13,245 nt of DNA from JBBSHS01 sp038232515 (GTDB lineage: Bacteria; Actinomycetota; Acidimicrobiia; Acidimicrobiales; JAUJNH01). Numbering within the stretch: the first letter of the stretch is position 1; each line of letters begins with the position of its first letter. Position numbers and translations under genes: made by a program. The notes under the pieces are model-generated. The model was not told the DNA's origin. It saw only the letters and a list, made by a program, of their open reading frames with translations, and made no database searches. The stretch is from contig JBBSHS010000070.1 in NCBI GenBank assembly GCA_038232515.1, positions 1 through 13,245 on the forward strand, in the 5' to 3' direction. Below, piece after piece: positions 1-7,919 of the stretch.

Positions 1-94
1 ATGCCGAAGAGATGATCTGACCGCTCGTCGGGCTGGGGCGCGGGCGCAGCCTCGGTAGGCATAGCTTGACCTTTTCGTAACCCAGGCGGGAGAC

Positions 95-1540
95 TTGCCC
101 GGTGGAGTCGTCGTCCTTGAGTACCACGCCACGATGGTTCCCCTTCGGGACTTGGCCGGCTTCGTGAACATTGAAGCGCCGGGTCCCGGGCTTCTCCAGG
201 ATGAGACCGGTTCCACTCCTGCGATCGGGCGGACGCCCCCGTCGCTTCGCAGCAATTCTGTAGCCCGTCTGGTGTCGGACTGCTGGACATTGGCGATGTC
301 CCTCGTGGCCGCAACGGTGGCGGCCCGGCTGCTGGGGCTGGCGGGAAAGGGATTCTATTCCAGCCTCATACTCCTGGCCGGTGCCTTCATCCAGGTGTTC
401 AGCGCTGGCCTGGGCGAGGCCGCCGTCGTCCTGGTGGGACAGGGCCGTTACACCCTGCGTATGGCCGCCTCGGCCACGTGGGCGGCGATCTTGCCTCTGA
501 GCGGCGCTGGTGTGGGTCTGTTTCTCGTGGTGGCCAGGCTGGTCTTGAGGCCCACGAGCGCCGATGCCAGGCTCGCCGTCGTGTTCGCCGCAGTGCTGGT
601 GGGCGTCATGGTGTGCCATACAACGGCGTCATTGTTCCTGCTGGCCCAGGAGCGGGTGGTGTGGGCCTCTGCCCTGGCCATGGCCATGGCCACTGTCACC
701 ACCACGACTCTGTGGTTGCTGATGGCCATGGCGCATATGGGGACTCGCGGCGCGGTGCTGGGCAGCCTGGCGGGGGCGACGATCACCTGTGGGGCCGCCG
801 TGATCATGTTGTGGCGGGTCCACCTCTTGCCTCGTCCCCGATGGTCGTCGGCATTCCTGGCCCCGGCTGTCCGGCTCGGCAGTCAGATGCAGGTGTCCAA
901 CATTTTGGTGACCCTCACGGCGCGTGTCGACCTCATCCTGGTCTACCGGCTACGGGGCGCCGCCGTAGCCGGCGGCTACAGCGTCGCGCTCACCGTCGGC
1001 GCCCTCGTGGGCATTGTACCCGTGGCCATCTCCTACGCCTCCTTTCCCCGGCTGGCATGGCTCGGTGACGACGACGCCCGGACGTTGACGACCCAGTTGT
1101 TCCGTGTCGGGATGCTGGCGGCGATGGCTTTAGGGGCCGCCCTCGCCCTCATCACCCCGTTCCTGGTCCCGGTCGCCTTCGGTTCCAGCTTCAAGAGTGC
1201 CATCGCCCCGAGCCTCCTGCTGATCCCTGGCGGCATCCTGTGGAGCGGCCAATGGCTGCTGGCTCGAGCGGCGGCGGCCCGGGGACGGCCCAGAGCCCTC
1301 TCCATCTCCTTCACGGTCAATTTCCTGACGATGGTGACCGTCGACCTGCTGCTCATCGGCCCGCTCGGAGCTGTGGGCGCCGGAGTTGGCACCCTGGTGG
1401 CGTCAGCCGCAGGCCTGGCTGTGGCCGGCTTCTTCTACCGTGGGCCGGAATGGAGAGGCTGCCGCTTCGTGCCTGGAGTTCGGGATTTCGCCGACCTCTG
1501 GTCAGTGGCTCAGCAGGTCTTTCCTTCCCACCGCCCCTGA
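95..1540 (+). CDS. Wzx-type polysaccharide flippase (MOP/PST family membrane protein)
   Basis: The predicted product has 481 residues and is almost entirely hydrophobic beyond residue 60, with about 12 likely membrane spans (roughly 64-84, 88-110, 126-146, 159-182, 188-210, 219-240, 288-318, 335-362, 370-395, 405-425, 428-448, plus a weaker one near 265). Length, span number and the loosely repeated two-half layout fit the oligosaccharide flippases of the MOP superfamily, which move undecaprenyl-linked sugar units across the cytoplasmic membrane. The start is uncertain. TTG at 95 has an AGGCGGG ribosome-binding-like stretch four bases upstream (84-90), while ATG at 134 has none that is clear. 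The N-terminus before the first span is unusually long (about 60 residues), so a GTG at 272 is also possible. The neighbours (Wzy-like protein, BY-kinase, glycosyltransferase) support a role in exopolysaccharide export. The family call comes from overall character rather than a diagnostic motif. One rare TTA leucine codon lies at 1130-1132. Confidence 0.75.
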   Translation: MPGGVVVLEYHATMVPLRDLAGFVNIEAPGPGLLQDETGSTPAIGRTPPSLRSNSVARLVSDCWTLAMSLVAATVAARLLGLAGKGFYSSLILLAGAFIQVFSAGLGEAAVVLVGQGRYTLRMAASATWAAILPLSGAGVGLFLVVARLVLRPTSADARLAVVFAAVLVGVMVCHTTASLFLLAQERVVWASALAMAMATVTTTTLWLLMAMAHMGTRGAVLGSLAGATITCGAAVIMLWRVHLLPRPRWSSAFLAPAVRLGSQMQVSNILVTLTARVDLILVYRLRGAAVAGGYSVALTVGALVGIVPVAISYASFPRLAWLGDDDARTLTTQLFRVGMLAAMALGAALALITPFLVPVAFGSSFKSAIAPSLLLIPGGILWSGQWLLARAAAARGRPRALSISFTVNFLTMVTVDLLLIGPLGAVGAGVGTLVASAAGLAVAGFFYRGPEWRGCRFVPGVRDFADLWSVAQQVFPSHRP

Positions 1541-1585
1541 TCACGGCCGACGGAAGTGTCCGGCCTGCCCTAACCTCTTTTGCCC

Positions 1586-2935
1586 ATGGTCACGCCTCGA
1601 ACCGCTGTTCAATCTGCGGGAAATGGTTCTCGGACCGCCCTGATGGCCGTGGTCGCAGCGGCCCTGATCGGAGCGATGATCGTCGACGTCCCGGCCTGGA
1701 TCGCACTGGTCGGGCCGGTGCTCGTCGGCGGCCTCAGCCTGATCTTGCTCGTGCACGCCCTTGTCTCCTGGCCTGATGGGAGCGACGAGAAGGTCAAAAT
1801 ACTGCACTGGTCTATAGTCGCCTTCACCAGCCACCTGGCATTTGGCCTGGTGGTGACCAGCAGCGACACCCTTCGCCGCTACCTGGGCTCCGACTCGTTC
1901 TACTATCACGCTCAAGCGGTCAATCTGCTCCACCATTGGACAGGTGGCTTCCCCAGTCCTCAACTGCCCAGCGGCAAGGAGGGGTACTTCTATCTCCTGG
2001 CTGGGGCGTACTGGATCTTTGGTGCCCATGCCGCCTGCGGTGTGGCGATCAACGCCGCACTTGCTGCGGCGCTCGTACCTCTCCTGAGCGACGTCACTCA
2101 GCGGCTGTTCGGGACCACGGCGGCCCGCTATGCAGCCGTCGTGGTAGTTCTCTCCCCCGGTCTTTTGGTCTGGACATCGCAGTTGCTGCGGGAGGCGGCA
2201 GTGCTCTTCGTCATTGCGGTCGCACTCAATTGTGCTGTCCGTCTCACCGAGCGGTTCTCCTTGATGGCCCTGCTATTTCTCGCCGTGTCGCTGGCTTCGT
2301 TGTTCAGCTTCCGGGGCTACCTCGCTCTGGTGATCGCCAGCGGTGTATTGGCCGGATTCGTCCTTGGCGGGCGAAAGCTCATCAGCGGTGTGGGCACCGG
2401 GATGGTCACCCTGAGCATGGCGGCGCTGGTCGTCTTGGCGCTCGGGATCGGGTCATCAGGTTACAAGACTGCGGTCAATGTCAACCTTGAACAGGCAAAC
2501 AGCATCCACCAAAGCCTGTCGGCGTCGGCCAGCGGCTTCGGCTCCGACGTCAATATCGCCACACCGTCCCAGGCACTCTCCTATCTACCGGTGGCCATCA
2601 TCGAGATGGCGTTCGGGCCATTCCCCTGGCAGCCGCATGGCGTGCGCCAACTTCCGGCGTTGCCCGACGTCCTCTTTTGGTGGTATCTGCTGCCCAGTCT
2701 GTGGAGAGGATTCAGGGCCGGTCGCCGGCGGGCGCGCAACCGTGTGCTGGCACTGGCCTTACCCATTTTGACAACTACCCCTGTGCTGGCCTTGACGGTG
2801 GGCAACTTCGGTCTCCTCGAACGTGAGCGGAGCCAGATCTTCATCATGGCCGTCCCTTTCATCGCATTGGGGCTGAGCATCCGAGCGGCCGATCGAGCTC
2901 AGTCGGAGAGAGACAGAGAACGGACAGCGAAGTAG
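1586..2935 (+). CDS. Polytopic membrane protein, probable Wzy-like polymerase or GT-C glycosyltransferase
   Basis: From the ATG at 1586 the product has 449 residues with about 9-11 likely membrane spans. TTG at 1580 is in frame two codons earlier, and ATG at 1643 is another option. A loop after the second or third span carries SDSFYYH (residues 102-108, with an acidic D103), then GKEGYFYLLAGAYWIFG (130-146), and a later WTSQLLREA (197-205). An acidic residue in the first large external loop followed by an aromatic-rich stretch is typical of GT-C enzymes that use lipid-linked sugars, and LRE/LRD motifs occur in O-antigen polymerase-like proteins. A large outside loop around 275-335 has low hydrophobicity. 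The gene follows the flippase by 45 bases on the same strand, so co-transcription is likely. A TAACCT hexamer at 1571-1576 could also start a near-leaderless transcript. The C-terminus ends in a charged cytoplasmic tail. No specific family is recognised; polymerase versus glycosyltransferase is inferred from context. Confidence 0.6.
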   Translation: MVTPRTAVQSAGNGSRTALMAVVAAALIGAMIVDVPAWIALVGPVLVGGLSLILLVHALVSWPDGSDEKVKILHWSIVAFTSHLAFGLVVTSSDTLRRYLGSDSFYYHAQAVNLLHHWTGGFPSPQLPSGKEGYFYLLAGAYWIFGAHAACGVAINAALAAALVPLLSDVTQRLFGTTAARYAAVVVVLSPGLLVWTSQLLREAAVLFVIAVALNCAVRLTERFSLMALLFLAVSLASLFSFRGYLALVIASGVLAGFVLGGRKLISGVGTGMVTLSMAALVVLALGIGSSGYKTAVNVNLEQANSIHQSLSASASGFGSDVNIATPSQALSYLPVAIIEMAFGPFPWQPHGVRQLPALPDVLFWWYLLPSLWRGFRAGRRRARNRVLALALPILTTTPVLALTVGNFGLLERERSQIFIMAVPFIALGLSIRAADRAQSERDRERTAK

Positions 2936-2940
2936 GGAGG

Positions 2941-2964
2941 CCACTCTGGGGCGGTCAGGAGTGG
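2941..2964 (+). terminator. Weak inverted repeat between convergent genes, possible terminator
   Basis: CCACTC (2941-2946) is perfectly complementary to GAGTGG (2959-2964) across a 12-base loop. It sits 5 bases after the stop of the membrane protein gene and 30 bases before the end of the convergent BY-kinase gene. A T-rich run (GTTTGTTCG) follows at about 2973-2981. The stem is short and there is no true U tract, so this is only a candidate. Confidence 0.25.
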
Positions 2965-2993
2965 GAAGGCGGGTTTGTTCGTGTTGGGCGCAC

Positions 2994-4652
2994 CTATTGT
3001 TCGTGGGCCAGTGACTCCATGGCCTCCACCGTTGTGCCGCCATTGAGATTCTTACCATTTCCTGAGGCGGAGTCGGTTGCTGGGGGTGTGGAATGCTCAC
3101 CGTACCGGTATCCATACCCGCCAATATCGGGCATGTTGTTGAGGACGGCGCCCACGAGCGGGGCCGAAACCTGGTGCAGGACCTCGGCGGCCCGGGCGGC
3201 CTGCTTCGTGGTGCTCTTACCAGCCGACAACACCAGCAATGTCCCGTCGACCTTCGCCGACAGTACGGCGGCATCGGTCACGGGCAGGACCGGGGGGCAG
3301 TCGATGACGATGATGTCGGCATAGTTGCGGAGGGCGGCGAACAACTGGTTGGCGCGTTTGGACTGAAGCAGCTCCGACGGGTTCGGCGGAATGGGACCCG
3401 ACGCCAGGACCCACAGGACACCGTCGGCGTCGACGCGGTGCAGAGCATCCACCAGTGACGATTCACCCAGCAGCACCGAGGTGAAGCCAATCGTGTTGGG
3501 AAGCCCGAAGAAGTCGTGCAGCCGTGGCCGCCGGAGGTCGCAACTGACGACGACCACCCGTTCCCCTGAGCGGGCAAGAACCACCGCCAGGTTGGCCGCC
3601 GTGGTGGTCTTGCCCTCGCCGGCGCCAGGGCTGGTGATCTGGATGATGCGTAGCTGGGGATCCAACCCGAGGAAACGAATGGAGGTCCGAAGAGTGCGGT
3701 AGGCCTCAGCGGACGACGAGGCCGGCTCGGACAGGGCGACCACTCGTGGCTTCTGCTTGTGCCTCCAACCCTGGGCCGAGGGGATCAGCCCCAGCACCGT
3801 GAGGTCCCGGTCGATCCTCTTGAGATCGTCAGCGCCCTTGATGGAGTCATCGAGGTACTCGAACAGCAGGACCAGGGCCACACCGAACACGAGCCCGAGC
3901 CCCAGAGCGAGGAGACCGTTTCGGATGGGCGTGGGCGAGACCGGGTTCTCCGGCAGGACTGCGTTCGTGACGATCTGGACGCCGGACGTTCTGACCGGTG
4001 AGTTGAGCTGTATCTGGTCGAGCTGCTGCTTCAGCGGGACCTGCCTGGCCAAAAGGGAGTCGCGGTCCTGTTGCACGGACGTCCGCTGCGAGCAGGCGGC
4101 AGCCGAGCCGGGAAGGTTGGTGCAGGCTGGGATGGCAGCCAGGCGACTGGCGAGAGCGTCGATCTGCTTCTGAAGGTCGTCGATCCTGCCCTGGAGGTCA
4201 TTGGTGGCGGCGCCCAAGGCATCGCCCGCCACTTTCTGGCGGTATCCGACGTAGGCGTCGACGTAGGCGTTCGCTGTCTCGGCCGCCCGCTTGGCCGAGG
4301 TACTCCTGGCGCTCACCTGTACGACCGATGTCGTCCCGACCATGTTCGTGGTAACGGAGGGGGTCGAGCCCAACCGGGCCCGGACCATGGACTGAACCGG
4401 CTGGCTCTCTATCACCTGCATCTGGGTGGTCACATAGTCCACGGGCACGGTCTGTTGGCCCGTGCCCAGGATCGAGTTGTCGGGTTGGATGAGCAACCGG
4501 GCATTGGCCTGATAGGTGGGCGTCTGGCGAAATGACAGGATCAACGCCGATGCCACGACGACGATCGTCACGGCAAAGACGAGCCACTTCCGGGCCCGGA
4601 CGACCGAGAAGTACTCGAGCAAATCCTTTCCGCCACGGCCACTCGAGGGCAT
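2994..4652 (-). CDS. Wzz/BY-kinase: polysaccharide co-polymerase fused to a tyrosine autokinase
   Basis: This 552-residue protein has the full one-piece layout of bacterial tyrosine kinases (Wzc-like). It has a first membrane span at about 21-41 and an extracytoplasmic Wzz domain at 42-240 with coiled coil at about 145-172 and 190-216. A proline-rich PENPVSPTP (234-242) and a second span (246-266) lead to the cytoplasmic kinase. The kinase shows the EX2RX2R oligomerisation motif EAYRTLR (316-322), Walker A GAGEGKTT (343-350, K348), Walker A' VVSCDLRRP (368-376, D372) and Walker B IIVIDCPP (447-454, D451). The short C-terminal tyrosine cluster GYGYRYG (Y513, Y515, Y517) is the expected autophosphorylation site. 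Such proteins control chain length and assembly of capsule or exopolysaccharide at the membrane by cycling between phosphorylated and unphosphorylated forms. The gene is convergent with the flippase/polymerase pair and divergent from asnB. No partner phosphatase is visible in the window. Two cysteines (C177, C187) flank the turn between the coiled-coil helices. Confidence 0.93.
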   Translation of the reverse strand: MPSSGRGGKDLLEYFSVVRARKWLVFAVTIVVVASALILSFRQTPTYQANARLLIQPDNSILGTGQQTVPVDYVTTQMQVIESQPVQSMVRARLGSTPSVTTNMVGTTSVVQVSARSTSAKRAAETANAYVDAYVGYRQKVAGDALGAATNDLQGRIDDLQKQIDALASRLAAIPACTNLPGSAAACSQRTSVQQDRDSLLARQVPLKQQLDQIQLNSPVRTSGVQIVTNAVLPENPVSPTPIRNGLLALGLGLVFGVALVLLFEYLDDSIKGADDLKRIDRDLTVLGLIPSAQGWRHKQKPRVVALSEPASSSAEAYRTLRTSIRFLGLDPQLRIIQITSPGAGEGKTTTAANLAVVLARSGERVVVVSCDLRRPRLHDFFGLPNTIGFTSVLLGESSLVDALHRVDADGVLWVLASGPIPPNPSELLQSKRANQLFAALRNYADIIVIDCPPVLPVTDAAVLSAKVDGTLLVLSAGKSTTKQAARAAEVLHQVSAPLVGAVLNNMPDIGGYGYRYGEHSTPPATDSASGNGKNLNGGTTVEAMESLAHEQ

Positions 4653-4658
4653 CCAGGC

Positions 4659-4664
4659 ATCCTA
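4659..4664 (-). promoter_or_regulatory. Candidate -10 element for a leaderless BY-kinase transcript
   Basis: Read on the minus strand, TAGGAT is followed by exactly six bases (GCCTGG) and then the ATG at 4652. The TANNNT-N6-ATG arrangement places the predicted transcription start on the A of the start codon, which is the hallmark of leaderless mRNAs in Actinobacteria. The same bases also contain AGGA seven bases before the ATG, which could instead act as a ribosome binding site. No strong -35 hexamer is visible. Confidence 0.35.
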
Positions 4665-4771
4665 CCGTGACCGCGGGGCCGATTCGAAGGCGAGGGAGGA
4701 GGCACGAGGCACACCCCGGTCGGCCGCGCCCGCCACCCAGCTCCGGCGGGTCGACCACCGAAGACGGGAGC

Positions 4772-4777
4772 TACGCT
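4772..4777 (+). promoter_or_regulatory. Candidate -10 element for the asnB-GT4 transcript
   Basis: TACGCT fits the TANNNT actinobacterial -10 pattern and lies in the divergent gap (4653-4891) between the BY-kinase and asnB genes. A TCGACC at 4751-4756 is a poor -35 at 15-base spacing. Initiation would be near 4783-4786, giving a leader of about 108 bases before asnB. Confidence 0.3.
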
Positions 4778-4786
4778 GGCCCGACC

Positions 4787-4885
4787 ATGGCGGGCGCCTC
4801 GGCGGGGGAGGGCGTGCGGCCCGGAGGTCGAGACGTGGCCACTAGGGGTGCTGGCGGCGTCGCCTGTTCCCGACGAGAGGGCTGA
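4787..4885 (+). other. Possible 32-codon upstream ORF before asnB
   Basis: An ATG at 4787, nine bases after the candidate -10 TACGCT, opens 32 codons that end at TGA 4883-4885, six bases before the asnB GTG. The peptide (starting MAGASAGEG) is Gly/Ala/Arg-rich with no recognisable feature. The position suits a leaderless regulatory upstream ORF, but GC-rich DNA yields such short frames by chance. The asnB ribosome binding site (GAGAGGG, 4875-4881) lies inside its end. Confidence 0.15.
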
Positions 4886-4891
4886 ACGGCG

Positions 4892-6760
4892 GTGTGCGGC
4901 ATCGCCGGCATCGTCGACCATAGAGGCCGGCCTACACCGGTCGGCGGCCTATTGGCGAAGTTGCGCCACCGTGGCCCCGATTCGGTCGGTATCTACGAGC
5001 GGCCGGGGGTCGGTCTGGGGCAGGCCCGGCTGGCCGTCATCGACCTCCTCACCGGTGACCCGCCCATCGTCACACCCGACGGCTCCGTGGCCGTGGCTTT
5101 CAACGGCGAGATCTACAACTTCCAGGCCCTTCGCCGCGATCTGCTCCAGCGGGGCCACCGCCTGTGCACGGCGGGCGACACCGAGGTGATCGTCCACTTG
5201 GCCGAGGAGCTGGACGCCGTGGAGTTGGCCCGCAGGCTCGACGGCATGTTCGCCTTCGCGCTGTGGGACGACCGCCGGAAGCGGCTGGTGCTGGGCCGCG
5301 ACCGGTTCGGCAAGAAGCCGCTGTACTGGTGGCACGACGGGTCCCGGCTCGTGTTCGCCAGCGAGATCAAGGCCGTGGTGGCCGACGCCGCCGTCCCCTC
5401 CCGCATGGAGCCGTCGGCAATGGCCGCCTACCTTCAGTTCGGTTACGTGCCATGTCCCCGGACGTTCTTCGAGGGGATCCATGCACTGCCCCCGGCCCAC
5501 GTGCTGACCCTCGAGGCGGACGGCCACGTGACGCTGGAGCGGTACTGGTCGTTGCCGGTTCCCGGTGTGGACGGCGTGGATGTGCTCGATCTCTCGCTGG
5601 AGGAAGCCGGCCGAGAGGTCCGGCGCCTGTTGGTCGGCGCCGTCGAGCGCCGCCTGGTCGCCGACGTGCCCCTTGGCGCCTTCCTGTCCGGCGGGGTCGA
5701 TTCGTCGGCCGTGGTGGCCTGCATGGCCCGCATCACCCACCGCCCGGTGCGAACGTTCACCATCGGCTTCGAGGACGACAGCGGCTTGGACGAACGGCCG
5801 TATGCGGCGCGTGTCGCCGCCCGTTACGGCACCGAGCACACCGAGTTCGTCGTCCATCCCGACAAGACCGAACTCATCGAACGCCTCGTCTTCCACCACG
5901 ACCAACCCTTCGGCGACTCGAGTGCGCTGCCCACCTTCCTATTGGCAGAGCTCACTCGTCAGCAAGTGACGGTGGCCATGAGCGGGGACGGCGCCGACGA
6001 GCTGTTCGGTGGCTACGAGCGGTTCGCCGCCGCCTTGGCCGTCGACCGCATCGGCCGGTTGCCGGGGGCGAGGGTGGCGGCCGCCGTCGCCGTCGACCGG
6101 GTGCCCTGGGAGGTCTTCGGCCGGCGGGGACACAGCCTGCAGCGCCTGCTGCGGGCCGCCGACCGTGACACGTTGGACGCTTACCTGACGTGGCTCAGCT
6201 TCGTGCCGGAGACGTGGCGATCGCGCCTGTTGGGGTCGGTCGACGGCTGGGCCGCGGACGACGCCCGCCACCGGTTCGCAGCCACCGCCGGTGCTCCGCT
6301 CCTCGAACGGCTGTTGGCCCTCAATGCCCAGACCTATCTCTTGGACGACCTCCTGCCCAAGGTGGACCGAATGGCCATGGCCCACGGCCTGGAGGTCCGC
6401 TCGCCCTTCCTCGACACCGCTCTCGCCGAGTTCGCCATGCGTCTGCCCTCCAGGCACAAGGTCCGCGGGCTTTCCCTCAAGCGGGTGCTCAAGGCAGCCG
6501 TGGCCGATCTGGTCGCCGGCGACCTCCTGCGCCGGCGCAAGCACGGTTTCGGCATTCCCGTCGACCGCTGGTTCAGAACCGACCTCGCCGGCTACGTCGA
6601 CGGCATGTTGTGCTCCAACTCCAGCCGGTTGGCGCACCACGTCAAGGCCGATGTCGTCGGCGCCCTCGTAGCCGAGCACCGCAACGGAGCGGCCGACCAC
6701 GGCCACGCCCTTTGGGCCCTGCTCACCCTGGAGGTGTTCCTGCGCCATGAAGGATGGTGA
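4892..6760 (+). CDS. asnB: Asparagine synthase-type glutamine amidotransferase (class B)
   Basis: The 622-residue product has both expected domains. The N-terminal Ntn glutaminase begins MCGIAG, so removal of Met exposes the nucleophile Cys2. It continues with LRHRGPDS (24-31), R46, FNGEIYNF (70-77) and GDTEV (95-99), the glutamine-binding residues. The C-terminal synthetase has the ATP pyrophosphatase loop LSGGVDSS (265-272), SGDGADELFGGY (364-375) and LLPKVDRMAMAHGLEVRSPFLD-like wording at 487-508. The enzyme releases ammonia from glutamine and transfers it to an adenylylated carboxylate, classically aspartate. GTG at 4892 is fixed as the start because Cys must be residue 2; GAGAGGG lies 10 bases upstream. 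Paralogues of this family are common in exopolysaccharide clusters, where they may amidate uronic acid sugars or supply asparagine. That role is inferred from the surrounding flippase, BY-kinase and glycosyltransferase genes. All key residues checked are present, so the enzyme should be active. Confidence 0.93.
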   Translation: MCGIAGIVDHRGRPTPVGGLLAKLRHRGPDSVGIYERPGVGLGQARLAVIDLLTGDPPIVTPDGSVAVAFNGEIYNFQALRRDLLQRGHRLCTAGDTEVIVHLAEELDAVELARRLDGMFAFALWDDRRKRLVLGRDRFGKKPLYWWHDGSRLVFASEIKAVVADAAVPSRMEPSAMAAYLQFGYVPCPRTFFEGIHALPPAHVLTLEADGHVTLERYWSLPVPGVDGVDVLDLSLEEAGREVRRLLVGAVERRLVADVPLGAFLSGGVDSSAVVACMARITHRPVRTFTIGFEDDSGLDERPYAARVAARYGTEHTEFVVHPDKTELIERLVFHHDQPFGDSSALPTFLLAELTRQQVTVAMSGDGADELFGGYERFAAALAVDRIGRLPGARVAAAVAVDRVPWEVFGRRGHSLQRLLRAADRDTLDAYLTWLSFVPETWRSRLLGSVDGWAADDARHRFAATAGAPLLERLLALNAQTYLLDDLLPKVDRMAMAHGLEVRSPFLDTALAEFAMRLPSRHKVRGLSLKRVLKAAVADLVAGDLLRRRKHGFGIPVDRWFRTDLAGYVDGMLCSNSSRLAHHVKADVVGALVAEHRNGAADHGHALWALLTLEVFLRHEGW

Positions 6761-7889
6761 CGGCCCGGCCGAGATCGTCCGCCTCATCACCAGGCTCAAC
6801 ATCGGCGGCCCGGCCCGACAGGCGCTCCTCCTCTCCCGCCGGTTGCAGTCCCGGTGGCCCACCCTCCTGGGGGCCGGGGTGCCCAACGCCACGGAGGGCG
6901 AGCTGTCCGACCCGGAGGTAACCGTTCACCGGCTGCCACTGGTGCGACCGCTCTCGCCAGTCATGGACGCGTGGGCCACAGTCTCGGTGCGCCGTCTGTT
7001 GAGCGCCCACCGTCCTCGCCTCGTCCATTCGCACATGGCCAAGGCCGGCACCATCGCCCGGACCACCGCCCTCAGCCTGCGGCCCCGACCCTGCCTCGTC
7101 CACACCTTCCACGGCCACGTGCTGGACGGCTACTTCCGCTCCGGCACACAGCGCGCCTTCCTCGAGGTCGAGCGGCGGCTGGCCCGGCACAGCGACTGCC
7201 TCATCGCCGTGAGCCCCCAGGTCCGAGACGAGCTGCTGGCCCTTGGTATCGGCACGCCGGCGCAGTACCGGGTGGTACCCCTCGGGTTGGACCTCGGCCG
7301 GTTCCTGGCCGTCGAGGGCCGGTCCGAACTGCTCCGTGGGCGCCTCGGTCTGGGCCCGGACGCCGTGTTGGTGGGTGCGGTTGGGCGGCTGGTGGCTATC
7401 AAGGACCTCACCACCCTTCTGCGGGCGGTGGCCCGCCTGGACGACGTCCACGTTGTGCTGATCGGGGACGGCCAGGACCGGCCCGTCCTGGAGGCCGAGG
7501 CCGAACGGCTCGGCCTCGCGGGACGGGCGCACTTCGTCGGCTGGGAGGCCGACATCGTCGCAGTCATGGCCGACCTCGACGTGGTGGCGCTGACCAGCCG
7601 GAACGAGGGCACGCCGGTCGCGCTCATCGAGGCGCTGGCCACCGGTCGGCCGGTGGTGGCCACCGACGTGGGAGGAGTGCGCTTCGTGGTCCAAGATGGC
7701 GTCACCGGGCTGCTGGCGCCCGCCCGCGATCCGGAGGCGTTCGCCGAGCGGCTCGGCCAGGCTCTCGGCGATCCAGCCCGAGCCGACGAGATGGCGGCAA
7801 AGGGGCGTGACCATGTGCGCACCCGGTTCAGCGCCGATCGACTGGTGGGCGACATCGCGGGCCTCTACGCCGAGCTGCTGGGACAATGA
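6747..7889 (+). CDS. GT4 family glycosyltransferase (GT-B fold)
   Basis: This 380-residue protein has the two Rossmann-like halves of a GT-B retaining glycosyltransferase. The N-terminal half has the glycine loop TRLNIGGPARQ (15-25), HSHMAKAG (94-101) and FHGH (121-124). The second half has VGAVGRLVAIKD (209-220, R214 and K219 for nucleotide-sugar phosphates), LIGDGQDR (238-245) and the EX7E signature EGTPVALIE (E287 and E295), followed by GRPVVATDVGG (300-310). Such enzymes transfer a sugar from a nucleotide sugar to a lipid-linked or growing acceptor on the cytoplasmic side of the membrane. There is no membrane span. The gene overlaps the end of asnB by 14 bases with a GGAGG at 6730-6734 inside asnB, so the two are surely co-transcribed and probably translationally coupled. 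Sugar and acceptor cannot be read from the sequence. The start ATG at 6747 is supported by the overlap and by the usual short N-terminus before the first strand. Confidence 0.9.
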   Translation: MKDGDGPAEIVRLITRLNIGGPARQALLLSRRLQSRWPTLLGAGVPNATEGELSDPEVTVHRLPLVRPLSPVMDAWATVSVRRLLSAHRPRLVHSHMAKAGTIARTTALSLRPRPCLVHTFHGHVLDGYFRSGTQRAFLEVERRLARHSDCLIAVSPQVRDELLALGIGTPAQYRVVPLGLDLGRFLAVEGRSELLRGRLGLGPDAVLVGAVGRLVAIKDLTTLLRAVARLDDVHVVLIGDGQDRPVLEAEAERLGLAGRAHFVGWEADIVAVMADLDVVALTSRNEGTPVALIEALATGRPVVATDVGGVRFVVQDGVTGLLAPARDPEAFAERLGQALGDPARADEMAAKGRDHVRTRFSADRLVGDIAGLYAELLGQ

Positions 7890-7919
7890 TTCCGGCACCC
7901 GCGGCCTTCGAAGACCGAC

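Noticed and set aside
1..94. End of an upstream gene (frame ending TGA at 18-20) and a TTGACC at 66-71 as a -35 element
   Set aside because: Only six codons are visible, so no gene can be assigned. No acceptable -10 lies 16-18 bases after TTGACC.
676..700. GCCATG hexamer repeats in the flippase gene
   Set aside because: This is a short run encoding Ala-Met in a membrane span and is explained by composition.
4653..4771. Protein-coding frames in the divergent gap before asnB
   Set aside because: They are Arg/Pro/Gly-rich chance frames that overlap the kinase start or promoter region, with no domain or ribosome binding site.
5939..7898. Long minus-strand frames opposite asnB and the GT4 gene
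   Set aside because: Both plus-strand genes have complete catalytic motifs. The antisense translations have none.
7902..7917. Hairpin CGGCCTTCGAAGACCG as a bidirectional terminator between the GT4 and orphan genes
   Set aside because: It has an internal mismatch, a tiny loop and no T tract on either side.
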